This document shows, in pieces, positions 54,051 to 63,102 of a DNA stretch of 64,000 nucleotides. Under the pieces are notes generated by a model that worked only from the letters and a program-made list of their open reading frames with translations, had not been told where the DNA came from and searched no databases. How positions within the stretch are numbered: position 1 is the stretch's first letter; every line of letters begins with the position of its first letter. Origin of the DNA: Paenibacillus dauci (GTDB lineage: Bacteria; Bacillota; Bacilli; Paenibacillales; Paenibacillaceae). The stretch is from NCBI RefSeq assembly GCF_000971985.1, contig NZ_LAQQ01000001.1:1426001-1490000 (forward strand), read 5' to 3'. A program made the position numbers and the translations under genes.

Positions 54051-54584
54051 TTAACGAATAAATGTGTTTTTGACACGTACCGAACGTGTAAAGTACATAT
54101 TCCATGCCAGTGTTAATACGGCTCCCCAGATCATCGAAGCTACCATGCCCGATGTAGGCGGCACCACGAAAAAGGCGATAACAGCAAAAGCCAGACTAAG
54201 AATCAGATACATTCTGGCCAGTCGCGGGAATGACTTTTTGTGTGTATACAGCAGTACCATCATCAATACCAGCAGCACAAACTGGATTATCGCTACAATC
54301 AGCTCATACACCGACAGCGACTGCAGATTATCTCCATACATGGACAGCACAGAGCGTACTTCCTCCGGAAGCGCATCTTCGTTGGCTGCCAGGAACAACA
54401 CCGCTATGTAGGTAGGAATCGATACCAGTGCTATAAACAGGCTCCAATACATATAGATCTGGAACACGACCAACCAGCCACCGAGACCGACCAGCGGAGG
54501 ACGTGGGCCCGGTGGCTGGGGTGCACCATAGGGCGGACGTTCACGTTCATGGTCATTCGGATTAGGCGGATAATTATTATTCAT
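54051..54584 (-). CDS. DUF2569-family membrane protein
   Basis: A 177-residue protein with a proline-rich cytoplasmic N-terminus (APQPPGPRPPLVGLGGWL) and four membrane helices. GLGGWL at the first helix and NMYFTRSVRVKNTF at the C-terminus are the marks of DUF2569. Function unknown. Single gene. Confidence 0.85.
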   Translation of the reverse strand: MNNNYPPNPNDHERERPPYGAPQPPGPRPPLVGLGGWLVVFQIYMYWSLFIALVSIPTYIAVLFLAANEDALPEEVRSVLSMYGDNLQSLSVYELIVAIIQFVLLVLMMVLLYTHKKSFPRLARMYLILSLAFAVIAFFVVPPTSGMVASMIWGAVLTLAWNMYFTRSVRVKNTFIR

Positions 54585-54792
54585 TTTTTCGTACCTTCTT
54601 TTCTCTGAAAATTAGCATCAGTCCCTGATGCCGCAACAACATTCTTATTCAGTCTACCACAGGTTCCAGAAGAATCACATTTTAACTCTTACTATGGATG
54701 GGGTGATTATGATCTGATTTCCCCGGTATTCACCAAGTCGATATATGGTAAATGTCAGAGTATACATAGGGTATAGATTCAGCTGCAGTTTT

Positions 54793-55638
54793 TTACAGAC
54801 CCACCTGCTGTTCGCTCCATGTCCACAGCCGCTCGGCTTCCTGCTGATCTTCCGCTTTGGAGCGCAGGGGATGCAGCTGTTTACGGTAATAATAAGCACC
54901 CGATTTGCCCTCTACCGACGCATCATCTGCGAGGAAAATCGCTGTCTCCGCTCCCTGCTCCGGCGTTTGGAAAAACGGCATATGGGCGACTGAAGCGAGG
55001 ATTCGTTTGCCAAAACCGGTCTCCCGGTCTACTCCGATACTGGTAGCTACTGCCCCAGGATGCAGACTGTTAACTGTTACCGAGGTTCCTTCCAGCCGCT
55101 GGGCCAGTATGCGGGTAAAATAAATATTGGCTAATTTGGACTGCGCATAGGCTTTGATAACATTATAGCCACTGTGAAGATTGGGGTCTTCCCAGTGAAT
55201 TTTGCCCAATTTGTAAGCTCCCGAGCTGACGACCACAATACGTCCTGCTTTGGCTTGCTTCAGGCTGTCCAACATCAGATGGGTCAGCAGGAAATGTCCC
55301 AGATGATTCACTCCGATACTCATTTCAAAGCCGTCGGATGTCTCTTTACGTTTGAGGTTAACGACTCCGGCATTATTAAGCAGTACATCCAGATAATCGT
55401 AACGCTTGTTATACTCTTCTGCAAAATGACGGATGGTCGCAAGTGATCCCAGATCGCATTTCATCAACGTAATATTGTCCGATCCGCTCTCCTGACGCGC
55501 CTGCTGTAGCGCTTGTTGGCCGCGTTCTTCATTGCGACAGCCCATAATTACTTCATGTCCACGCCGGGCCAGTTCGATAGTTGCTGCCAGACCCATGCCG
55601 GAATTGGCGCCTGTAATGAATATCCGCTTTGCGTTCAT
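54793..55638 (-). CDS. Short-chain dehydrogenase/reductase, retinol-dehydrogenase-like
   Basis: A 281-residue Rossmann-fold oxidoreductase. TGANSGMG (9-16) binds the cofactor and the basic CRNEE after strand 2 suggests NADP. NNAG is at 88-91; the catalytic set is Ser139 (VVSSGAY), Tyr164 and Lys168 (YAQSK). The long C-terminal part (FFQTPEQGAETAIFLADD) is that of the RDH/WWOX-like group. Substrate unknown. Single gene. Confidence 0.92.
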   Translation of the reverse strand: MNAKRIFITGANSGMGLAATIELARRGHEVIMGCRNEERGQQALQQARQESGSDNITLMKCDLGSLATIRHFAEEYNKRYDYLDVLLNNAGVVNLKRKETSDGFEMSIGVNHLGHFLLTHLMLDSLKQAKAGRIVVVSSGAYKLGKIHWEDPNLHSGYNVIKAYAQSKLANIYFTRILAQRLEGTSVTVNSLHPGAVATSIGVDRETGFGKRILASVAHMPFFQTPEQGAETAIFLADDASVEGKSGAYYYRKQLHPLRSKAEDQQEAERLWTWSEQQVGL

Positions 55639-56134
55639 CGTATTCCTCCTGTTGGGTTTATTCTTTTAAATAAACGTCAGGAGACTTTTTCACGCATATG
55701 CTATGCAGTAGGACGTACCGGATATCCTTGCTAGCCACTCCTAATTACATGCATCCTGTCCTAGACTGCATCCTAGATAACGATCTGTACAGCAAAAAGC
55801 ACATTACACCAAAAAGCACATTACACCAAAAAGATGGCCTGCTTGATGAGCGGCAGACAGCAGACAAGCTTGGCTACTCCAGGATAGCTGTATGCTATCC
55901 CAGTTACAGTATGCAAGCTGCTGGATCTCTTTTTGCGTAATGTGCTTGTACGTAATGTGTTCGCAGTTGAAATACGATTTATCCAGGAAACAGATATGAT
56001 ATCCATTTTCGGATAAGTATTGGTTCTGTAAAGGTTATATGTATGGTTGACTGTTAATCCTGTACCTGCAGTGACTCATCTACAGCCAACTATACAAGAA
56101 ATAAACATGCTATCACCATCTGTTGGCCGACCGA
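55639..56134. other. SDR-gcvH intergenic region
   Basis: About 500 bases without a gene. The inverted, duplicated repeat at 55794-55959 is the only structure seen. Confidence 0.5.
55794..55959. repeat. Inverted repeat element with duplicated ends
   Basis: Two perfect direct copies of AAAAAGCACATTACACC (55794-55810, 55811-55827) face two inverted, slightly diverged copies (TTTTTGCGTAATGTGC at 55930-55945, TACGTAATGTG at 55949-55959). About 100 bases lie between, with an inner hairpin GGATAGC/GCTATCC (55882-55899). Could be a tiny MITE-like element or a long structured RNA. Confidence 0.6.
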
Positions 56135-56527
56135 TTAATCCTGAGCGTGCTCGGCGTAGGCTTTGGCATCCATCAGTTTGGATAACGCACTTTCCAGATC
56201 ACCGGTAACTTTCAATTCGATCATCCATCCGCGTCCATAAGGGTCGGAGTTAACCAGTTCAGGCTCGGTTTCCAGATCCGTATTGAACGTAACGACCGTA
56301 CCGGCCAGCGGACAGAACAACTCCGATGCCGTTTTGACAGATTCAACTGTTCCTACTTCTTCATCAGCAGCTACTTCGCGTCCTGCTTTTGGCAGTTCTA
56401 CAAACACGATATCTCCCAGTTGGTGCTGGGCAAAGTCGGTAATGCCGATACGTACGGTGTCTTCGTTAATACGTTCTACCCATTCGTGCTCTTCACTGTA
56501 CAACAATTGGTCTTTGATCTCACTCAT
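56135..56527 (-). CDS. gcvH: Glycine cleavage system H protein
   Basis: The lipoyl carrier of the glycine cleavage complex, shuttling the aminomethyl group from GcvPAB to GcvT. 130 residues; the lipoylated lysine is Lys65 in VGTVESVKTASE, preceded by DFAQHQLGDIVFVELP and followed by PYGRGWMIELKV. CGGAGGAATAGGACA fixes the start at 56527. It is transcribed away from gcvT-gcvPA-gcvPB, so it is not under the glycine riboswitch that serves those genes. Confidence 0.97.
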   Translation of the reverse strand: MSEIKDQLLYSEEHEWVERINEDTVRIGITDFAQHQLGDIVFVELPKAGREVAADEEVGTVESVKTASELFCPLAGTVVTFNTDLETEPELVNSDPYGRGWMIELKVTGDLESALSKLMDAKAYAEHAQD

Positions 56528-56714
56528 TGTCCTATTCCTCCGATTCATGTCATGATTTGGTTATGATGCCACAAGCGTATAGTAAGGAAGATTACGCTGT
56601 CAAGAGTCTTGACATCCCTCTATGAATCAAGTATTAATATAATATACATACATTTTTAACAATTTTATTACTGAATGTTCGGAAATACATAACATCATAT
56701 GTGAGCGGATGAAC

Positions 56715-56983
56715 GTACAGGGAGAGACTGCCACCAGCACCAGGGCAGCGCCGAAGGAGTAAGCCGTCAAGGTGAATCTCTCAGGCAAAAGGACCTGTAC
56801 TGGACGCGGCTCTGGAGAGAATCCGACGGTTATGAACAGCTATCATAATCATACCTGAGCGGATCACCAAAGGGGAAACTTATATCGGCTCTGTGCTTTT
56901 ATGAGGAGTATAGCATACCACAATGGATTATGCTGTATGATCATTACGCATCGGATGAATAAGGTAACTCTCAGGTACCAAGG
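56715..56983 (+). ncRNA. Tandem glycine riboswitch
   Basis: Two aptamers in series. Aptamer 1 is about 56715-56800, closed by GTACAGG (56715-56721) and CCTGTAC (56794-56800), with core GCGCCGAAGGAGTAAGCC-type sequence and GAATCTCTCAGGCAAAAGGA. A linker containing GGCTCTGGAGAG leads to aptamer 2, about 56860-56983, with ACCAAAGGGGAAAC and AACTCTCAGGTACCAAGGAC. Glycine binding is expected to switch on gcvT-gcvPA-gcvPB. The second aptamer has a long variable arm (about 56890-56960). Confidence 0.93.
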
Positions 56984-57046
56984 ACAGGGAGGAAAAGGAA
57001 AATGCGGGCGATGCCTGTTTATTTCCTGATCCTCTCTGTTTTTTGT
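56984..57046 (+). terminator. Riboswitch-controlled terminator
   Basis: ACAGGGAGGAAAAGGAAA pairs with TTTCCTGATCCTCTCTGT (small internal mismatches), then TTTTTTGTTTTT. The left arm begins where aptamer 2 closes, so the two folds compete. Confidence 0.85.
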
Positions 57047-57078
57047 TTTTATCAAATAAACCATGAGGTGAATCATTC

Positions 57079-58194
57079 ATGACTACAGAACTCAAGCGTA
57101 CACCGCTATATCCGTTATATGCTGCATCCGGTTCTCCACGCTGCATTGATTTTGGCGGTTGGGACCTGCCTGTCCAGTTTACAGGTATCCAAAAAGAGCA
57201 TGAAGCCGTTCGCGAACAAGCAGGACTATTCGATGTTTCCCATATGGGTGAGGTTATGATCAGCGGCAACGGATCACTAGCTTATCTGCAAAATATGCTT
57301 ACCAATGATGTATCACGGTTGCAGGACGGTCAGGCTCAGTACACACTAATGTGCTATCCGACTGGTGGAGTCGTGGATGATTTACTCGTGTACCGATTGG
57401 GCGAAGAACATTATATGCTCGTTATCAATGCCTCCAATATCGACAAAGACATCGAATGGCTGGAGAAGCATTTACCGGAAAGTGTAACCCTGAAGAACAT
57501 TTCCGAGCAGACTGCGCTGATCGCTCTGCAGGGTCCGCTGGCCGCCAGTATTCTGGCCAAAGCAGCTGGCAGTGAAGCGTACAGCAATATTCCCGGTTTT
57601 TCCTTTATTGCGGATGCGGAGCTCTTTGGTGCCAAAGTAATCCTGTCCCGTACCGGCTACACCGGTGAAGACGGCTATGAGATCTATACTCCTGCCGATC
57701 AGGCAGGTCAGATCTGGACCGGACTGCTGACAGCAGGTGAACCGGATGGACTCGTGCCATGCGGACTAGGAGCAAGGGATACACTGCGCTTTGAAGCCAA
57801 GCTGCCGCTGTATGGCCAGGAGCTGTCTGCAGATATTACACCACTGGAAGCTGGTCTTGGTTTCTTTGTAAAACTGGATAAAGGTGAATTTATCGGTCGC
57901 GATGTGCTGCTGAAGCAAAAGGAACAGGGTGCTCCCCGCAAGCTGGTTGGCGTGGAGATGATCGATCGTGGTATTCCCCGCTCCCATTATCCCGTATTCC
58001 TGGAAGGTCGCCAGATTGGCGAAGTCACTACCGGTACACAGTCTCCTACTCTCAAACGCAATCTGGGACTGGCTTTGATTGAAGCCGAACATGCTGTTAT
58101 CGGCACTGTCATCGAGGTAGAGATTCGCGGCAAAATGCTCAAAGCCGAAGTGGTCAAGGCTCCTTTTTATAAGAGAAAGCCGGTAACTGTCTGA
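57079..58194 (+). CDS. gcvT: Aminomethyltransferase (glycine cleavage T protein)
   Basis: Transfers the methylene group from the H protein to tetrahydrofolate, releasing ammonia. 371 residues. Motifs: [30 protein letters not shown] (conserved Asp/His loop), [14 protein letters not shown] (folate site) and [20 protein letters not shown]. First gene of the riboswitch-controlled operon; gcvPA follows after 79 bases. TGAGGTGAATCATTC precedes the ATG. Confidence 0.98.
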   Translation: MTTELKRTPLYPLYAASGSPRCIDFGGWDLPVQFTGIQKEHEAVREQAGLFDVSHMGEVMISGNGSLAYLQNMLTNDVSRLQDGQAQYTLMCYPTGGVVDDLLVYRLGEEHYMLVINASNIDKDIEWLEKHLPESVTLKNISEQTALIALQGPLAASILAKAAGSEAYSNIPGFSFIADAELFGAKVILSRTGYTGEDGYEIYTPADQAGQIWTGLLTAGEPDGLVPCGLGARDTLRFEAKLPLYGQELSADITPLEAGLGFFVKLDKGEFIGRDVLLKQKEQGAPRKLVGVEMIDRGIPRSHYPVFLEGRQIGEVTTGTQSPTLKRNLGLALIEAEHAVIGTVIEVEIRGKMLKAEVVKAPFYKRKPVTV

Positions 58195-58273
58195 TTGTTC
58201 GCTTAAGTATTCTTCACACTGAACATCTTCCCCCATTATCCGGCAGCCTGATCTGCCGAAAGGAGTATATACA

Positions 58274-59629
58274 ATGAAATTGCATCGCTATATTCCGATG
58301 ACGCCGCAAAATGAAGCCGATATGCTGGCTGTTGTCGGCGCGTCATCCATCGAGGATCTGTTCAAAGATATTCCTGCAGCTGTCCGTTATCAGGGTACGC
58401 TGCCTATGTCGGAGATGCTGGACGAGTATGCACTCACCCGTCATATGGGACAACTGGCTGGGCGTAATGCCGATACCGATCGTTATACGAGCTTCCTTGG
58501 AGCAGGCATTTATGATCATCATGTCCCATCGGTCATCAACCATGTAATTTCCCGCTCCGAATTCTACACCGCATATACTCCATACCAACCGGAGATCAGC
58601 CAGGGCGAGCTACAGGCGATTTTTGAATTCCAGTCCTATATCTGTGAACTGACCGGAATGGCTGTAGCCAATGCGAGTATGTACGATGGAGCAACTGCTC
58701 TGGCAGAAGCCGCTTCACTGGCAGCTTCCGCAACCGGCCGGACCAAGATTGTCGCTTTCTCCACAATTCATCCGGAAGCACGCGCTGTTGTACGCAGCTA
58801 TGCACGCGGTCTGAATCTGGAAGTAGTTGAAGTTGCCTATGGTGACGGAGTAACGGATATCAGCGCACTCGCCGAAGTACTGGACGATCAGACAGCAGCT
58901 GTACTGGTACAATCCCCGAACTTCTTTGGTGGTATTGAAGGTATTCGCGCTGCTGCGGATCTGGCTCATGAGAAAGGCGCTCTACTCGTTGTCAGTACCA
59001 ATCCAATTTCACTCGGACTGCTGGAAGCACCGGGCAAGCTCGGAGCCGATATCGTAGTCGGTGATGCACAACCGCTTGGTATCTCCATGTCTCTCGGTGG
59101 CCCTACCTGTGGATTCTTCGCTGTATCGCAAGCACAGATGCGCCGTATGCCTGGACGAATCGTCGGCCAGACGAAAGACCGTGATGGCAAGCGCGGCTTT
59201 GTATTGACACTGCAGACCCGTGAACAGCATATCCGCCGTGACAAAGCGACTTCCAATATTTGTTCCAACCAGGCGCTGCTTGCATTGTCTGCCTCGGTCT
59301 ATATGTCGATTATGGGCAAACAAGGCATGATCGACGTCGCAGATCTGAATATTCAAAAAGCCCACTATGCTGCACAGAAACTGTCTTCTGTAGCTGGTCT
59401 GAAGCTGACATTCCAGTCCCCATTCTTCAATGAATTCGTGATTACTCTGCCGGAAGGCACCTCTGCTGCCGAGCTGAATCTGAAGCTGCTGGAGCAGGGC
59501 GTTATCGGTGGATATGATCTGGGTCTATCCTATCCGGAATTATCCGGTCACATGCTGTTTGCCGTAACGGAAAAGCGTACCAAATCCGAGATTGATCAAT
59601 TGGCTACCCAACTGGAGGCATCCCTATGA
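58274..59629 (+). CDS. gcvPA: Glycine dehydrogenase (decarboxylating) subunit 1
   Basis: The N-terminal-type half of the P protein, which pairs with GcvPB. 451 residues, close to other Firmicute GcvPA. Motifs: [60 protein letters not shown], and [19 protein letters not shown]. It lacks the PLP-binding lysine, which is in GcvPB. AAAGGAGTATATACA precedes the ATG. The last four bases overlap gcvPB (ATGA). Confidence 0.97.
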   Translation: MKLHRYIPMTPQNEADMLAVVGASSIEDLFKDIPAAVRYQGTLPMSEMLDEYALTRHMGQLAGRNADTDRYTSFLGAGIYDHHVPSVINHVISRSEFYTAYTPYQPEISQGELQAIFEFQSYICELTGMAVANASMYDGATALAEAASLAASATGRTKIVAFSTIHPEARAVVRSYARGLNLEVVEVAYGDGVTDISALAEVLDDQTAAVLVQSPNFFGGIEGIRAAADLAHEKGALLVVSTNPISLGLLEAPGKLGADIVVGDAQPLGISMSLGGPTCGFFAVSQAQMRRMPGRIVGQTKDRDGKRGFVLTLQTREQHIRRDKATSNICSNQALLALSASVYMSIMGKQGMIDVADLNIQKAHYAAQKLSSVAGLKLTFQSPFFNEFVITLPEGTSAAELNLKLLEQGVIGGYDLGLSYPELSGHMLFAVTEKRTKSEIDQLATQLEASL

Positions 59630-61161
59630 TAAACGAAACGGTAACGACAACCAATACAGATACTCCGTCTACAGCTACAGCATCCAATGAATTGATTGGT
59701 GCAGTAATCAAGGAAAAAGCACTGATCTTCGAACTCAGCCAGCCTGGACGGGTCGGCTACTCTCTGCCAGAATGTGATGTTCCTCGCGTAGAGACCAGTT
59801 CGGTAATTCCTCAGGAGATGCTGCGTAGTGAATCTGCTGCCCTGCCGGAAGTATACGAAGTCGATGTCATCCGTCACTATACCGAGCTGTCCCGCCTGAA
59901 CTTTGGTGTGGATAATGGATTCTACCCGCTTGGTTCCTGTACGATGAAATATAACCCCAAAATCAATGAAGATGTAGCCCGTTATGCCGGATTCGCCAAA
60001 ATTCATCCGTATCAGCCGGAGACCAGTATTCAGGGTGCACTGGAGATGCTGCATACCCTGCAAAACGATCTGGCGGCTCTGACCGGCATGGATGCTGTAA
60101 CCCTGCAACCTGCAGCCGGAGCACATGGTGAATGGACCGGTCTGATGATGATTCGTGCCTATCACGAAAAACGCGGTGAACATCGAACCAAAGTCATCGT
60201 GCCTGATTCTTCGCACGGTACGAACCCGGCAAGTGCCACTGTAGCCGGATTCCAGACCATTACTATTCCTTCGAATGAAAAAGGTCTGGTCGATCTGGAA
60301 GCTCTGCGTGCAGCCGTTGGACCGGATACAGCAGCGCTGATGCTGACCAACCCGAATACACTAGGACTGTTCGAAGAACAGATTACCAAGATTGCTCAAG
60401 TTGTGCATGAAGCTGGCGGTCTGCTCTATTATGATGGAGCCAACTCCAACGCGATCATGGGAATTACCCGTCCAGGCGATATGGGCTTCGACGTTGTCCA
60501 TCTCAATCTGCACAAGACCATGAGTACCCCGCATGGCGGTGGTGGTCCAGGTGCTGGCCCTGTTGGTGTGAAAAACAAACTGCTGCCATTCCTGCCGGAG
60601 CCGGTCGTTGAGAAAAAAGAAGATGGAAGCTACACACTACGCTCCGGTTCACCGGATTCAATCGGACGAGTTAAAGCCTACTATGGCAACTTTGGTATCC
60701 TGGTGCGTGCGTACACGTATATCCGTACCTACGGTCCGGAAGGTCTGCGCCGGGTATCCGAATGTGCTGTACTGAACGCCAACTATATGATGCATCGTCT
60801 TAAAGATCATTACATCATGCCATATGACAATGTATGCAAACACGAATTCGTGATGTCCGGTAAAGGATTGAAGCAGTATGGCGTACGTACTCTCGATGTT
60901 GCCAAACGACTACTCGACTTTGGCTACCATCCGCCTACCGTCTACTTCCCGCTTAATGTGGAAGAATGTATTATGATTGAGCCGACCGAGACGGAAAGCA
61001 AAGAAACACTGGATGCTTTTATCGACACGATGATCCAGATTGCAAATGAAGCTAAAGAAACACCGGAATTGGTAATTAATGCACCATACACGACAGTGGT
61101 CAAACGTCTGGATGAAGCAACTGCAGCACGCAAGCCGGTACTCAACTGCGCTTGCAGTTAA
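59626..61161 (+). CDS. gcvPB: Glycine dehydrogenase (decarboxylating) subunit 2
   Basis: The PLP-bearing half of the P protein, decarboxylating glycine and passing the aminomethyl group to GcvH. The PLP lysine is Lys297 in [19 protein letters not shown]. Other marks are [16 protein letters not shown] and [12 protein letters not shown]. At 511 residues it is about 20 longer than B. subtilis GcvPB because of a Thr-rich N-terminal extension ([15 protein letters not shown]). GGAGGCATCCCT precedes the ATG, inside gcvPA. Confidence 0.97.
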   Translation: MINETVTTTNTDTPSTATASNELIGAVIKEKALIFELSQPGRVGYSLPECDVPRVETSSVIPQEMLRSESAALPEVYEVDVIRHYTELSRLNFGVDNGFYPLGSCTMKYNPKINEDVARYAGFAKIHPYQPETSIQGALEMLHTLQNDLAALTGMDAVTLQPAAGAHGEWTGLMMIRAYHEKRGEHRTKVIVPDSSHGTNPASATVAGFQTITIPSNEKGLVDLEALRAAVGPDTAALMLTNPNTLGLFEEQITKIAQVVHEAGGLLYYDGANSNAIMGITRPGDMGFDVVHLNLHKTMSTPHGGGGPGAGPVGVKNKLLPFLPEPVVEKKEDGSYTLRSGSPDSIGRVKAYYGNFGILVRAYTYIRTYGPEGLRRVSECAVLNANYMMHRLKDHYIMPYDNVCKHEFVMSGKGLKQYGVRTLDVAKRLLDFGYHPPTVYFPLNVEECIMIEPTETESKETLDAFIDTMIQIANEAKETPELVINAPYTTVVKRLDEATAARKPVLNCACS

Positions 61162-61221
61162 TTCCAGAAGATTTCAGGATGCGTTATTGTAAGGGCATCT
61201 TCACTATGCCCGAGATGGTGT

Positions 61222-61431
61222 TTATCGAAAAGATAATATTGGTTCTATGAGATAATGATTATTATGAGAGGTAATAATTATTATAAGAGATCACGTTGAT
61301 CGCAAAGAAGGATATTCAGCGCAACAGGTCACGATTATCATAAAAGATAATATTTATCGCATGAGATCATGTTGATGATAGAAGCTCGTGTTGATCATAA
61401 AAGACAATATTCAGTGTAAAAGATATCCGTA
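61222..61431. repeat. Degenerate tandem repeat of about 20 bases
   Basis: Roughly ten units of a 20-base pattern like AAAAGATAATATTTATCGCA. Examples begin at about 61228, 61249, 61286, 61342, 61362, 61397 and 61418. Units differ at several positions, and no frame stays open through it. It lies in the gcv transcript between gcvPB and the terminator. Confidence 0.55.
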
Positions 61432-61461
61432 TTCTTTTATATGATTACTATGATCCATAAA

Positions 61462-61506
61462 AAAATACGAAGGAGCTTATCATGATGATAAGCTCCTTCG
61501 TATTTT
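61462..61506 (+). terminator. Terminator of the gcv operon
   Basis: Perfect 21-base arms 61462-61482 and 61486-61506 with a three-base loop (core GAAGGAGCTTATCA/TGATAAGCTCCTTC) and a T-rich tail. Confidence 0.88.
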
Positions 61507-61862
61507 ATTTTCTCTGCCGACTTTACTACATCATTTCCTTAATATACTTTCTTGAGGTATCTGCTGGTCTACCCAGATTGATTCCTTAATGTATCGTACC
61601 TTGTCTATGCATACTGGAAATAGTCATACAAGCTTTCTTTTCAACCCCATGTACTAAGTACATAGAGTTCATCAGCAACTACCTATCATTGTGCATTGAA
61701 CGGCTATTTGTTTATGACCACAAGAAAGCTACCCAGCAGTTGAAAGATCGTTTTTTAAAAGCTATACTCAAAACAATTCCATACGTACTCTACATAGGAA
61801 TTGTAACTGGAGCATAAGCTCAGATCGAGAAATTCCATTTCATCCCACACAGGAGGACAATC

Positions 61863-62414
61863 ATGATTTATAGAAATGCTACTATCGAGGATATCCCTGC
61901 TATCGCAGAATTACAACAAAAATACCATGTCACTACCATCAGCGAAGAAGACAAACCACATGGCTTTGTTACCACGCTCTTTACAGATGAGCAATTTCAG
62001 GAATTGATTGAAAAAGAAAATGGTATCACTATCGCCTGTGATCAGAATAAAGTCGTTGCTTACGTCATGGCAGCTTCTTGGGAATACTGGTCCAAATGGC
62101 CTCTTTTCCAACATATGATCGGTGATCTACAGCGCACCGAGTACAAAGGAACGGTGCTATCTACCGAAAACAGCTATCAATATGGACCGATCTGTATCGA
62201 TACTGAATACCGGGGTACAGAAGTACTTAAAAAGGTTTTTGAATTCTCTAAAACACAAATGAGCCAAAGATACCCGATCCTGATTACTTTTATCAATCAT
62301 ATCAATCCAAGATCCTACGCTGCACACACCCAGAAGCTTGGCCTCGATGTGATCAAAAGCTTTGAGTTCAACAATAACAACTACTATGAACTAGGCTGCC
62401 ACACATCGAATTGA
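61863..62414 (+). CDS. GNAT acetyltransferase
   Basis: A 183-residue GNAT-like protein: IYRNATIEDIPAIAELQQKY opens the domain and INHINPRSYAAHTQKLGLDV is the end. The CoA loop is poor: where most GNATs have Q-x-x-G-x-G/A, this has DTEYRGTEVLKKVFEFSKTQ. Activity may therefore be reduced or altered. CACAGGAGGACAATC precedes the ATG. Single gene, substrate unknown. Confidence 0.78.
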   Translation: MIYRNATIEDIPAIAELQQKYHVTTISEEDKPHGFVTTLFTDEQFQELIEKENGITIACDQNKVVAYVMAASWEYWSKWPLFQHMIGDLQRTEYKGTVLSTENSYQYGPICIDTEYRGTEVLKKVFEFSKTQMSQRYPILITFINHINPRSYAAHTQKLGLDVIKSFEFNNNNYYELGCHTSN

Positions 62415-62561
62415 TTTAACATTCAAGCAATTCGATTTCTGCAAATCGACTCCGATGAGATGCGACCATATAATAAAACAATTTAGACATCCTGTTCTAT
62501 GTTATCCAGCCCAACTATTTTCGCTAAATACCACCTATTACTTTACGAAAAGAGGATTCTT

Positions 62562-62885
62562 ATGAGCCGATTCGGATTATTTGGCAAGTTTACCGTACAG
62601 GAAAATCAGCGCGATACCATGGTCCATATCCTGCTCGACGCTGCAGAATCCATGAACGATCTGCAAGAATGCGAAATCTACACGGTCAACATCACCGAAA
62701 ACGAACCGAACTGTGTGTACGTCTATGAAGTATGGAGCAGCGAACAAGCCCACCAGGCATCCCTTCAACTGGAAGTCACCCAGACTCTAATCCAAAAAGC
62801 CAAACCCATTATCACCGGCATGGAAAGAATCAGCCTCCTCCACCCTCTCGGTGGTAAAGGAATCATTCCAAAGGCTGACATTTAA
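62562..62885 (+). CDS. Antibiotic-biosynthesis-monooxygenase (ABM) domain protein
   Basis: A 107-residue ferredoxin-like-fold protein of the ABM/quinol-monooxygenase type (YgiN-like). FGLFGKFTVQENQRDTMVHI, NEPNCVYVYEVWSSEQAHQA and TQTLIQKAKPIITG match the usual strand-helix layout. AGAGGATTCTT fixes the start at 62562. Its stop codon is inside the palindromic repeat copy 2. Function not predictable beyond family. Confidence 0.82.
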   Translation: MSRFGLFGKFTVQENQRDTMVHILLDAAESMNDLQECEIYTVNITENEPNCVYVYEVWSSEQAHQASLQLEVTQTLIQKAKPIITGMERISLLHPLGGKGIIPKADI

Positions 62886-62942
62886 GAATGGATATTTACC
62901 GCGCAGCGGCGATTCAAAAATATCCATTCTTAACCGGAGGCC
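62882..62942. repeat. Dispersed palindromic repeat, copy 2
   Basis: TTAAGAATGGATATTT (62882-62897) and AAATATCCATTCTTAA (62918-62933) are perfect arms around a CCGC-GCA-GCGG hairpin (62899-62909), then GGAGGCC (62936-62942). It matches copy 1 at 7631-7691 in the outer arms and the GGAGGCC block. The TAA stop of the upstream gene lies within the left arm. Confidence 0.85.
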
Positions 62943-63015
62943 ACCGGAATGATCCTTTCCCGAAGCGAATCCCCTCATAACTCTTGTTCATCTTTGCACA
63001 AATAAAAAAGAAAAA

Positions 63016-63051
63016 AAGCTGATTTCCCGAATCATTTCAGGAAATCAGCTT
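63016..63051 (-). terminator. ptsI terminator
   Basis: AAGCTGATTTCC (63016-63027) and GGAAATCAGCTT (63040-63051) with a long T-rich tail on the minus strand. Confidence 0.9.
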
Positions 63052-63102
63052 AATGGGATTGTTGGAAAAAAGAATAACTAGACCGAAAACGGTATCCGGC
63101 AA

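Larger units (their letters stand above)
61162..61862. other. gcvPB 3' region
   Basis: A 701-base interval without a gene. It holds a degenerate tandem repeat (61222-61431), a 21-base-arm terminator, then about 350 bases in which I see nothing. Confidence 0.5.
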
